Source: Isoetes taiwanensis (Eukaryota; Streptophyta; Lycopodiopsida; Isoetales; Isoetaceae). Taken from it: DNA of 64,000 bases. How positions within the stretch are numbered: position 1 is the stretch's first letter; each line of letters opens with the position of its first letter. The notes beneath the pieces are model-generated. The model was given only the letters and a program-made list of their open reading frames with translations, was not told the origin of the DNA and made no database searches. The position numbers were made by a program, and so were the translations under genes. The DNA lies in NCBI GenBank assembly GCA_021234155.1, contig JAJEKV010000002.1:36185107-36249106 (forward strand), written 5' to 3'. Of this stretch, positions 46,201 through 56,450 are shown in pieces.

Positions 46201-47262
46201 TTGCGTAAACTAAGAGTGATTCAAAGAGCGAGGACGAAAAGCCAAGTACCTGGAGGACGAAAAGCGCAGAGGAACTTAAAAGGTTTTAGGGCTTACAAAT
46301 GGAGGCTAAGAGGTATGAAGAGAGCCAAACCGGAGCCGCTGATGGTGCCGTGTGTCGAAAAGATGCCAAGGAGTGTATTGAGAGGCAAAATTTGGCTAAG
46401 TCCCCAAAAACGTAAGGGAGAAGCAATGAACGGTGAGGATGAGACGTGAGAGAAGGATCGATGTGACAATTGGCCAAAGGACACATATTAATTGTTGACG
46501 GGTATGAAAAGAAGCAAGGGCATTTAATGCGGGCAACTCGGCGGGATATCATGAAAACGTAATGTGTCGAGAGTACCCCGCTAGATTTATACGGAGAAAA
46601 GATTCTCGCTTTAGAAAGAGCCTTGCATTGCAAACACGCTGGCTTAATTTCTGATTGGTCCACGCCGACAAGGAGTTCCTCGGGCCATATATAAGACAAA
46701 CCGGGAGTAAACGGGCATCCGATGGCGCCGGCATGGCTGGCCGCCGGTTTGAACGAGGACCGCACTATGCCCACGAACCGCCGAGTGGATTACCCGCAAG
46801 ATGAATTGTCCGACCTGGCGCCGCCACAATCGTGGCGTGAGAATGGACGGCTGGTGTGCCGATGGCTGAACATCCCGACCAAGACCAACGGATGGAGGTG
46901 GTTCTGCACCTTCGGCTGATCCCGAAAGCAAAACCTCTACCATCTCCTCTCAAGATCACCTCCTCCTCCCAACCCTAGGAGTAGGGGTTTTTCCTCTTAG
47001 GTTTTTAGTAGATAGGGCTCGAGCCCGCTTTTGTATATAGGGGCGGCCCTATAGCGAAATAGTTTGGCAAATACCGCATTTTGTAAAAAATTATCCACTA
47101 TAATATAATATGCCGCCTTTCTAGTCACTTTCGTGGTGTTTGCTTCTTGAACTCAGACTTTTGTTGATTGTCGCCAGGTGATGAAATGTTTTGAGATCGA
47201 AAACCATTAACCAATGTAGGTAATGGAGTGCCATCTAACTCGCTGCCCGGAAAACGCTAGGT
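43236..47262 (-). other. 4-kb region between integrase and 3' LTR, broken ORF
   Basis: The region holds long but discontinuous minus-strand frames: 46774-46286, 45843-44818 and 44319-43555. The middle one has a segment PFYNMVIFATHSNHHIDWPQ, then a proline-rich part. It ends, across frames, in a Gln/Leu/Lys-rich likely coiled coil (about 45200-44950, with QVSQLADQKARLQSEIQNLL). This could be one decayed protein of several hundred residues after pol. Tat-group elements often carry an extra ORF at this position. No envelope-like features such as a clear signal peptide and anchor were recognised. Plus-strand frames here (for example 43384-43833) look like shadows. Function unknown. Confidence 0.45.
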
Positions 47263-48380
47263 CTAACCACTTGAACAATTTGATAAGGGCCAAACCAACG
47301 AAAACTTGAGTTTCCCCGAAAATTTTTGTACTGAAATCATAAAGAAGAACCAAATCGCCTTCTTTGAATGTTTTTGTCTTCGACGCTTGTCATGTAAAGA
47401 TTTTTGCAACTGTTGTCCATGAAGAACACCTAATATAAGCATCCCTTCAAGTTCATCCAACTGTTCTAATTGATAGACCCTTTCTTTGAGTGCAAAGCAG
47501 TGGATTATGAGCAGTAGCCGGTTGAAAACGGAGTGTTGGAAGGATGTATTCAAACGGCATGAGAGCTTCCCGGCCATAAACCAATTTAAAAGGAGTGTGA
47601 CCGGTAGCAATCTTGAAACAAGTATTGTAGGCCCAAAGAACGATGGGAAGTTTTGTTTGCCGATGCGTATGAAGCGTCACAAATTTTCTTGAGAATGGTG
47701 ACCGTGAGTTTTGTTGGTGCTTTCGCCAACCCATTTCCTTGAGGATAGTAAGGTGTGCTCTTGTGATGATGTATCGAGATAATCCGTCGGCTCCTTGATA
47801 GTATGATTGATGAAATGGACACCACGATCACCGACCAGCTCGGTAGAGGCAGCCGAATCGCTGCGATAATTTGTTGATAGAGGACCCTAGCCGTGGTTTG
47901 CTGCGGTGTTGTTGTCCGAAGTGCACAAGCTTCCGCCCATTTGGTAGCGTGGTCGGTGAGAACTGAATGTAACGGCACGGGTGTGCCACGCAGAGGATCT
48001 ATAGGTCCCATAAAGTCCATTCCCCATTTGGTCGGCGGGAAGTGGCGTGGTGACCTGGTGTCAAGGGAAGAGCGTCCACGGGCGTGGGCGCCCCACCCGC
48101 TAGCAAAGCGCCACACGCGGCGGGCGTGCCGTGGTGTCACCATGAAAATGACCACCACCTAGCCCTTGATGAGCTTCTCGAACAATATCCGGAACTTCAT
48201 GAGGTAGAACACAAATCGAAGGATGGTGTCCTTACCCTTTTGTAGAGATGTCCCCCGCAACCATGGTGTAGTCACGGACCTCTGGGAGAAATTGATGGCG
48301 ACGGGATTGTCGCTTGGCGAGAGAGCCGCCTCGCCTTCTTGGTGGAAGAGCACCCGTGAGGAGGTACCGCTGAAAATCAT
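47263..48380 (-). pseudogene. integrase of the Ty3/gypsy element
   Basis: The core region begins around 48040 with PTKWGMDFMGPIDPLRG and LTDHATKWAEACAL, which includes the first catalytic Asp. A second Asp motif of the VGDRGVHF type lies in another frame near 47830. The third motif, STPYYPQGNGLA (catalytic Glu expected after it, here Lys-Ala), is back in the first frame at about 47730. A C-terminal part with KSLHDKRRRQK follows near 47390. One-base frameshifts separate the motifs, so the copy cannot make a full integrase. No chromodomain was recognised. Confidence 0.85.
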
Positions 48381-48459
48381 GGAACCAATGTGGTGTTGCC
48401 GCCGTGACTAAAAAGAGCTGAAAGCATCGTGAAAGGCGCCCGAGACTCCAGTTGAGGGA

Positions 48460-48969
48460 TCATCCGTGTGGATGCGTGAAAGATAATCCGGGGACGACAT
48501 GAGATTTGCCCGCCTTATGAACGATTTCAAAAAGGAGCAAATTCTTGGAGAAGAAGGACCCAACGAGCAATGCGCCCGTGGGCGTGGACTTGTTGATCAA
48601 ATAAAGGAGTGCTTGGTGGTCCACAAAGAACTTGATTTGACTGCCCAAAAGATAGTGACGGAAGCGTTGGACACGTAAAATGAGACCCAAAGCTTCACGC
48701 CTGGGCGAGAATAGTTGCGCCAGCGGTAATTGAGTTTTCTCTGGCGAAGCGATTTGGTTTGTCGCTGTCGCATCATATTCTTGAGAAAGAACAACTCCAA
48801 TAGCAAACCGACATCTACATGAACATGAAAGGGCTTGTCCCATTGAGGAGGAACAAGAACCGGTGCCCCCGAAAGTAAGCAAAAGCTTCAAATTGTTGGA
48901 AAGCGAAATCCGCCGGGAATTCCAAGCCCGTGGATTCGTCACCCGTGAGTTTATGAATGGGATCCGCAA
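48460..48969 (-). pseudogene. RNase H of the Ty3/gypsy element
   Basis: A single frame carries AIGVVLSQEYD, then FSPRREALGLILRVQRFRHY and FFVDHQALLYLINKS. This is the usual series of retrotransposon RNase H motifs, including the Glu-Ala helix and the VDHQAL strand. It lies between RT and integrase as expected. The frame is open here but not joined in frame to its neighbours. Confidence 0.85.
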
Positions 48970-49500
48970 TGGCCGCTAGTCCGTGTATGAAGGTGGAGTA
49001 ATAATTGACCTTACCCGTGAAAGAGCGTGTCTCCTTGATATTTGCCGGTGCTTGAGCCTTGAGCACAATAAATCGATTTTGGCGGGATCTCGTGGTGATA
49101 CCGCTTTCTTGCGACAACATGGCCTAACGAACACCGTAGGTGACACAAAAGGTGCATTTCTCGAGATTGAGACTAATGCCTGACTCATCACATTTCGGAA
49201 GACGAGTTCCAATTTATCCAAATGGTCAGCCATGGAATCAGAGGGCGAGAGAAGTCATCTTGAAAAATTTGCAAGAAGGGATTTTCCTTCATGAAATCAT
49301 GAAAAACCGAGAGCATGATGCGTTGAAACGTTGATGGAGAGTTTGATAATCCAAAAGGAACCACCTTGTAGGCAAAAGTGCCCCGCCGGTGGTGAAAGTA
49401 GTCTTGAGTTGATCGATTCTTTGATTGAGATCCGATTGTAGCCGAAAAACCATCCATGAAGGAGTACATCTCATGTCCGACCACTTCTTCCGAACCCGGT
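48815..49500 (-). pseudogene. reverse transcriptase of the Ty3/gypsy element
   Basis: The palm has SFMDGFSATI, then FAYKVVPFGLSNSPSTFQRI and the catalytic FQDDF (usual form Y/F-x-DD). After a frameshift the thumb has FTGKVNYYSTFIHGLAAIAD (about 49020). The fingers part upstream, towards 49900, is too broken to read with confidence. Confidence 0.85.
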
Positions 49501-50261
49501 GCGTGAAGGGAAGTGGAAAATGATCACGCCCGTGGCACGATTGAGTTTCCTAGTCCACACGACGCGGATCTTACCATTGTGTTTGAGGGCAATGACGATG
49601 GGGCTCACCCATTCGAATGTTTGACCTCATAGATCAAACTCCGGCAAGGAGTTTGTCAATTTCCGCCTTGACGCGATCACGGTAATTAGGGTTGAGCCTG
49701 CATCGTCGTTGCTAAACCGGTCGCATCAAATTTGGTAGGAATGGTGAGTTCCCCAAGCTTTTGTTGATTCCCAAGATCTCAGTAACTCCGTGCTTAAAAA
49801 ATGTGTTTGAATTTTTGAATGGCTTGGCGGCCCCGCTACGATAAGGGCGGGAAGATTTGGCGTTAATGCGACGACGGTTGATTATTGCCCACGTCCACGA
49901 TCTCTACTTCGAGTCCGAATATGGGGTATTACTTGATTTTTTGGACAATGTGTGCGGGAGGTTGGAGCATAACCGGATCGTGGCACTTTGCGTGGTAAAA
50001 AGAGGGGTTCTTGAGTTTCATCCAATGAGAGGTTGCTTCATGACAAATGCGTGTACATCAACAGAGTTGCGGGAGGTTCGGCATCCGAAAAGTGATCAAC
50101 ACGTTGGATTCGATTGCAAGGAGCCGGTAAGGGTCAAGCAAAGCGCCCACGGCTGGTCCCGATCAAGAGTCATTTCTCCCCAAGGATCGGCATATTCGGG
50201 GTAGGATGACAGAGGCAGACTCGCAGGTGGAGCCTGAACTTGATAAATATTCTGAGCTTCT

Positions 50262-50713
50262 TCAGAATCGGTTGTCTGAGAGAGAGGGTTCCGCATGTTC
50301 AACAGAAATGATCCTGCTGTTTTGCAAGTCCATGGTGGCATTGAGGTGACCATCGATGACTAACGGTCCGTGGCCCCAAGAATGGATACTCTTGGCCCGG
50401 CGGAGAAAAGGTCTCACGACCAACATTTCATAGTCACCGGATCTTCGCCAAAACTCCAAATTCCATGGGGAAGCGGAGATCACCGATATTGATGTGAAGA
50501 AGAGGTGTGACGCCTTGAGGTCGCGTGGATATGGCCATTAGCCAACTTGATGTCATATGGGGCACGAAAGAGTTGTGTGATGCCCATTTGTTTGCGGAGT
50601 TTATCCGTGATGAGATTGACTGCGCTACCTCCATCTATTTGAACATGGTTGACTTGCTGATTACCCACCGTGGCATGGACCGTGGGTGTAGAGGTAGCCA
50701 CACCCCCCACTAA
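50262..50713 (-). pseudogene. aspartic protease of the Ty3/gypsy element
   Basis: The frame has VQIDGGSAVNLITDKLRKQM, the D-G-G-S active-site variant common in Tat/Athila-type retrotransposons, followed by a typical hydrophobic and LANG segment. A frameshift near 50490 moves the rest into the next frame. It would cleave Gag-Pol during particle maturation. Confidence 0.75.
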
Positions 50714-51199
50714 AACAGTTTGGGAGTGGTAACGGGTCCTTGAGAGCGGACGAAGTTTTCAAAATGGTTGCCAAGCTTAAAGGAATTTTGATCTTGGCTA
50801 GCTCCTCTTGGAGTTCTAAAGGCACATGAGAAAAAAGGATCTGCTTGGTTCCAATCGGTCTTTGGAGTCGCGTGGTAATGAAGCGAAGAACTTCTTTGAG
50901 TAAGTCAACCTCTGCAAAGAATATTGGGATACGTCCCGAGAGCGTGGAGGTTGAGATGTGGAAGGTGTATCTTGTCTTTGTTGAGCTCGGTGGTGGCATG
51001 AACATTTGCCAATGTCGCGGCCTTCAGCCAGCCTTGCATGAGGTTCAAAATGCTTTGGCGAACTTTGGGCATGACATGTGGCATGAGCTTCTCAAGTCGT
51101 GCAAAGTGAACCTTTTTTTTTCGTCCTCATGAGGAATGGTGTCAACCGCAAAGGCGGGTTGCGTGCCATTCGAATAATGGTCAAGGGGCGTGATGCCTT

Positions 51200-52941
51200 G
51201 GTGCCGGCGTGAAACTAAACCAACCCAATTTGACTACCGGACTGGAGGATTAAGTGCCCGAAAAATTTCCTCCTGTGCTTTGTTGATCCAAATGAGGTTG
51301 ATTTGTTGGAGCTAGTTGATAGCGTGATTGCTTTGGCTCTTGGTGGCTTCTTAAGAACTGGTCTCGGGCCTTGTTTGCCATTAGCAATCCGAGTTGGTAA
51401 GCCGTGAGGCGGACCGATGTGGTCCGATTTGTGCCGGAAGTCGTACCTGAACTTGTGGAAGTTGAGGACACGGCGGGGTGGTGGTATGACCCCATTCTTG
51501 GCGGTGATAACACCGAGCTTTAGAAGGATCAAAAGGAGTACGGGTTGGATCCCCGTTGTTGCTCCCGCTTGCTGATAGAGTTGAGTGGGTTGCACCTGAA
51601 GTGGTGGTCACTGATAGTCACGATTGTTGCTGAGGTGTGGTTTGCACTTGATAAACCATTTTGTTGCGAATCGAATCGGTGTGGGATGAGTGCGAGTGCA
51701 CTCTTCCGTGGCATGATTGCACATGTTGCATCGCTTGCAATGAGGCGGGCCATTGGTGGAGTTGCACTCATTTGCCAAATGGCCTTGGTATTTGCAAATA
51801 TGGCACCGAATCCGATCGCTGGCTGTGGATTAGCGTGTTGAGGCCGAATGTACCGTCCAGTGGAACCATGACAGGTGGAATGAGCGGGGAGCTCTTGAAG
51901 AGCCACGCCTCGAGGAAACATTGACTGAGTGATTGACAAGGTCGATAGCCTGCTCCAAAGTCTTGGGACGCAGTATTCATCATGAGTCGAATAGCCGGAG
52001 GAAGTCCTTGGAGAAACCGCACCAAAATCCGGCTCTACGGTGGGGGTACTCCTTGAGCTTACTTAGCGAGAATGTGAAGTCGATCCAAAAAATCCCTGCG
52101 CAGACTCGTGGGCTCTTGTTGAAGTTCATTGAGTTGCTTGAGATGAAGTTGATCATCATCCGTGGTCCCATAATGAGACGTAAAAGCAGCCGCATTTCCG
52201 ACCGTCTTGTTTCCAATGGCTTTTGTTGGACATGAGCCATTGATGAGGAGAGCCACCTTGGTGGAAAAGATGTGGAATTTCAGTTGAGGTTGCGCATGAC
52301 CATTTAGGACAGCTAGAGCCTCAAATTCTTCCATGTGGGCCCGAGCACTTTGGTCTAAGGGTTTGCCTTCGTGTTGCCAAAGGTGGGATAAGTCGGTTTG
52401 AGTCCGAAGGTAGATGTGAAAGTGCTTGGCCGGGCAGAACAATATAGTGAGGATATTGAGGTTGAGTTGGATGTGGCATGGTGCCCGAAGGACCCCGATG
52501 AAGGGGGGTGATCACGGTTGAGGAACCGTTGCTTGAGCATTGGTTTTGAGATCCAGTAAGGTTGTAAACGTGAAGGGCGAAGGGGGGAATGTAGGGAAAG
52601 GATATTCCCCGGTAGGCTAAAAGAGACTTGTGGATATCCTTGCCCACCCGGGGGAGATGATGGTTGTGAAGGAAGAGGCGTATGGCCTGAAGAATGATGG
52701 ATGTAGGCATGTTCAGGTGTATGAAAGTACGGTTGAGAAGGTTGAGCCTGATAGGGCTCCTGATAGTGATGAGGTGACTGAGGTTGTGAGCAATGTTTGC
52801 ACGCTGGGGAACAGGGACGAGGACGAGACAGACACGAGGGGTTGGTGGCGCTGACTGAGCCCTAGACCGAAGATGGCCTCCCTCTATGTCATAAGCAGAT
52901 CCATACATGTCGCTGAGCAGTTTCCGACCGATGGCGCTCAA
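51200..52941 (-). pseudogene. gag of the Ty3/gypsy element
   Basis: A proline, serine and glutamine-rich N-terminal part (52941-52440) is followed by a capsid-like region. That region has SLRRDFLDRLHILAK (about 52080) and FLQGLPPAIRLMMN in another frame (about 52010). A zinc knuckle reads RCHICKYQGHLANEC at about 51805-51760, with a second Cys-rich cluster CKRCNMCNHATEEC just after. At least three frameshifts divide it. Gag would package the element RNA. Confidence 0.75.
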
Positions 52942-53020
52942 GCGAGAGGCCGTCGAGAAAGGAGTTCTTCTCCGGCGTGAAATTTCTACGTATGGCTTAC
53001 GGCAGAAAGTAGGATGGAAT

Positions 53021-53040
53021 CAGACCCGGCAGCGGCGACA
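53021..53040 (-). promoter_or_regulatory. primer binding site, tRNA-Asp type
   Basis: One base inside the 5' LTR the minus strand reads TGTCGCCGCTGCCGGGTCTG. It resembles TGGCGCCGTTGCCGGGGA, the complement of the plant tRNA-Asp 3' end used by Athila/Tat-like elements, with a few mismatches including the third base. Confidence 0.6.
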
Positions 53041-53041
53041 G

Positions 53042-53618
53042 TGTTTGGGGTCTGGGTTCGGGAACTCCTGGAAGACAGCCCTCTGTGAGGACCCGTGGAT
53101 CTAACAGGAGAGTCCGGGGGACTATGTCACGCGGGATTTGCAAGAAGAGAAGAAGAAGAAGAAAACAGAACAAATGAGAGGAAAATGATAAGCTTTCTTG
53201 ATATCAATGATGAACATACATGAGCTCTCGCAATAGAGAGGAAAACTGAAAGGAGACAAGACTCAAAACTCATCTAGAACTCATGTGCGAGCTCTAGTCA
53301 TATATATAGTACAATGGCCTTGGGCCCAATATAGACACTCTGACTGATCTCGGTGCCGACTCCTGGAAGGAGGCCTGATTTGCAGGAATGTGGGCGGTGC
53401 CTCTTGAAGTGCCTAGAATCATGCTGACGCTGACGCGGGCGGTGACGGGCCGTCACTTGTCTGAGCGGCGCCTCTTGATAGGCTTTGACTGCGTGGTCTG
53501 CTGCTTGGTCTTCTGCTGAGCCTTTGATGGCTGACCCGTGGCTGACTGAGGATCCTTGAACTTGACCTGGTCTGTCGTATGCATGAATAGTCCTGTACCA
53601 GGAGGCACAGGACTAACA
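53042..53618 (-). repeat. 5' LTR of the Ty3/gypsy element
   Basis: 577 bp; it is the 5' LTR because the genes run on the minus strand. 53042-53340 is identical to the other LTR, while 53341-53618 is diverged. It should hold the element promoter in the diverged (U3) half, but no TATA box was assigned with confidence. The plus-strand run TCATATATATAG (about 53299-53310) is TA-rich and lies in the conserved half. Confidence 0.95.
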
Positions 53619-53880
53619 TGCATCACCGATAATGCAACTAATTGTAAAGCTGCATTTCTTGGACGCCATGTATTCCGCATTGCATGAACTCAATGCTTCA
53701 TGATATAGGAAAATTTCAATTTATGAAAGAGGTTAAAGAAAGGAAAATTGCGACGTTCATCAAGAACTAGGCATTCGACATGCTTTGTTTCGTAAGCATT
53801 GCAAGGTAAATAAGTGCAAGGACTGTCAGAACCTGTTGATACTTGCTTTGCCAGTAATAAATGGGTTTCAACTTGTGGGC
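53619..53880 (+). pseudogene. hAT transposase, part 3
   Basis: From the target duplication the frame gives CITDNATNCKAAF, and one frame over WTPCIPHCMNSMLHDIGKF and KIATFIKN before a stop. DTCFASNKW follows near 53840. These are the DUF659 and hAT core motifs (VTDN-x-x-N, W-x-PC-x-x-HC, DIGK, I-x-x-FI-x-N, TRFASN). The gene stops at a junction with a LINE near 53870. Confidence 0.75.
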
Positions 53881-56110
53881 AGTAGCTGGAATATGAAAGA
53901 AACCAATATGGTCAGAGGATTTGGTGGAATAGCAGTTATATCAGAGAGTGTTTTCAGTCTCAGGTATCTATTCAAAGCAAAGATATCTCTGGTCAATTCT
54001 TGTGGCTGAAAGTGGGAGAGGGAAGTGTTACTGTTTACATAGCAGTGTGCTATTTTGCGCCTTTGGGCATGGCAATTTATAACCAAGCTAGTATGCAGAA
54101 GGAGAATCCGTTACATGAACTCACATTGGAAGTGAGAAGCATGCAAACAAAAGGGAGGGTGCTAATAATAGGAGATTTCAATGCAAGGACAGGTGGACAG
54201 CAAGCAACATCGTTTGAACAAGAGGGAGATTACCAGCGTTGGGGAAACCTTATTCCTATTATCGGAAAATTTCTTGTAGCTTTCTAGTCCAATCGGAATT
54301 TATTGTTTTGAATCGGATCGTTCCTGTAAATAAAATTCACAATCGGATCCCATTTCTCAAAGACAAAATGAATTTATCACACAACCAATTCATTATCATT
54401 TTTTAACCAGCTATAATATTAGATTAACACCAAATCAAAATGCAATAGAAACAGTAGAAACAACAATAGAAACAGGGATTGATCCTAATAGAAATAGGGA
54501 TTGATCCTATGAAACGGTGGGTAAACAACAAGACATCGCAAGTTTGGATGGATGACAACACTTATTGGCGACATCACAAGTTTGGATGGATGACTTGGAA
54601 GCATGGCAACAGATTCAATCAATACTACTGTGGGTTCTAAAAATTCGAATAGTGCAGTAACAGTGCCTTAACAACACCTTGATCTTGCCAATAAAGAACA
54701 AATCTGGATCTCTCCAAATAATAAATTAAAGGACGTCTTGATCTTGCCAAGAAAGAATAAGCTGGATTTCTACGGAATAAAAGACAGAAATAAGACGAAA
54801 ATGGTATCGCAAAGCACTTTCTGGCTCTCATTCTTTACCTCCCAACCCTATATGGTATGCACAAAGCTTGTGGGCGACCAGTCTAAATGTCGATTCTACA
54901 ACTCCACTGAACAAATATGCTAATTCAATGGGACTGTAGGACTGTGGGACAATGGGTTAATCCTTCTGCTGCTTCTGATGCTGTAGAGCTTCCCTCCCTT
55001 TTGTTATTTGCAATAAATTTAAACAGGCCGAGTAGGGATTGCTTAAAGAAATTATTTTGACATCTTCTATGCTAGTAAATGTCGGTTTGTATTTTTACTA
55101 CCGGCCAATCTCCGGAAATCAACAATTTTTGTGTGGAATAGCTTCCGCCACTTTGCCCCGCGAGATGGTGAGTTGGCATTTCAAAATGGAAAATATGCCT
55201 TTGCGTCCGAGTTCCCCAACGTTGGAGATTACCTTTTGAACGAACATGTGGATTCTAGTTTCAATAATATATCAATGGATGAAGTCAAGAACTTGATGGG
55301 AGAATATTTGTTGGAGTTTTATACATGCTACGAATTGAAGATTGTCAATGGGATTGAACGCTTTTTGATGTCTTCTCATTCGACATACATGTCTTGGAAT
55401 GGTGAAAGCACCATTGATTATCTCATCGCCCCAAGTTATGAGCATCTTGAGCATTTTGAGATAAGTAACAAGCTGTCGGAATCAGACCATATACCGTTAA
55501 AGTTCCATATCAAAGGTACAGCCAAGAGAAAATCTCCTCAGGCCTCGTTTGTTCCTAAGATTCGGATAAGGTATGAATTAAAAAAGGAATACCAGAAGAG
55601 CCTTGAAAGCATACTGGATATTATTCCAAAAATAGATACATTAGATTATGATGTTGCAGTTCTTAAGGACAGAATTTTAACAGCAGCAAAGGACACATTT
55701 GGGATCACTAGAAGATGTAAACGGGGATGCCCACATAATTCTTGGTGGGTTGAAGAATGTAGAGAAGCAAGAGCCAACATTCCAGCAGGCAGCAGAACGA
55801 AGCTCAAATGGTATAAAAGACTCATCAGAAAGAAGAAGCGCACATATATAGAGAGGAGACATGGAGAAATGGTGCACATGTTCAGGAGTAAGCCAAAGCT
55901 TTTTTGGTCCTCCATTTCTGTCATGCCAAAACAGCTAGAAATAAACACATATGATCTTCTTGCCCTGGGAAGCAAATGCATTGATCATGCAACCATGCAA
56001 GGTCCAAATGGAGTTTTTTTCAGTAAATGAGATCAAATATCAACTTAAAAGGATGAGCAATTGGAAAGCAGCAAACTTAGAGGGCTAACAGCAGAATTAT
56101 TGAAGTGGGG
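53862..56110 (+). mobile_element. LINE relic: endonuclease and start of reverse transcriptase
   Basis: The apurinic-type endonuclease (EEP fold) begins mid-domain at about 53862 with GGIAVISE, then YIAVCYFAPLGMAIYN. VLIIGDFNARTGGQQ follows at about 54160-54205, with the metal-binding Asp-Asn pair. After an interruption (about 54245-55260) it resumes as YLLEFYTCYELKIVNG, ESTIDYLI and SESDHIPLKFH, with the catalytic SDH. A linker frame runs to 56030 and a short RT start, NWKAANLEGLTAELLKWG, to about 56110. The rest of the RT is missing. The 5' end is truncated at the hAT junction. Confidence 0.75.
54290..55130. other. insertion or replaced segment inside the LINE endonuclease
   Basis: The endonuclease similarity stops near 54245 and returns near 55260. 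The sequence in between has short internal repeats (CGCAAGTTTGGATGGATGAC and CACAAGTTTGGATGGATGAC at 54536 and 54576, and GGGATTGATCCTA twice at 54475-54510). No clear ends or target duplication were found. Confidence 0.4.
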
Positions 56111-56450
56111 GAAAGAAAAATTGTGGTACAAGCTTATAGATATGATGAATAGAAGAAAATACTAGAAAATACATCGGATAATATGCAAGAAATACGAGAG
56201 AAATTGAATATGATATGATAGGATATAGGAGAAGAATGCAAAAAAGCAAGTAGGAACACAAGAAAAAGAGCCAGAATGCTCAAGATTGGCATTTTCTTTT
56301 TCGAAGGATCACAAACTTTATTCAACAATCAAGAAATTATAACAAAATAAAATGCAAAGACAAGCCCATAACCCTAGCAAACAAAATGATCCAACTAAGC
56401 GCAACCACATTTCTATGCATCGGAATGAATCTGAACGTAAACTTCCCAAA
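56111..56450. other. junction between two opposed LINE relics
   Basis: AT-rich spacer. The plus-strand LINE fades out on one side and the minus-strand LINE has its 3' side on the other. A stretch near 56290-56340 (plus TCACAAACTTTATTCAACAATC) may belong to the 3' tail of the minus-strand LINE. No poly-A tract is clear. Confidence 0.35.

Larger units (their letters stand above)
42655..53618 (-). mobile_element. Ty3/gypsy LTR retrotransposon, complete ends
   Basis: The element spans 10964 bp, bounded by LTRs with TG...CA ends and by the 5-bp target duplication TGCAT (42650-42654 and 53619-53623). Coding order on the minus strand is gag, protease, RT, RNase H, integrase, which defines Ty3/gypsy. 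A tRNA-Asp-type primer site, DGG-type protease active site and a long region between integrase and the 3' LTR fit the Tat/Athila branch. Frames are broken every few hundred bases. It is more GC-rich than its surroundings. It inserted into a hAT transposase gene. Confidence 0.93.
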
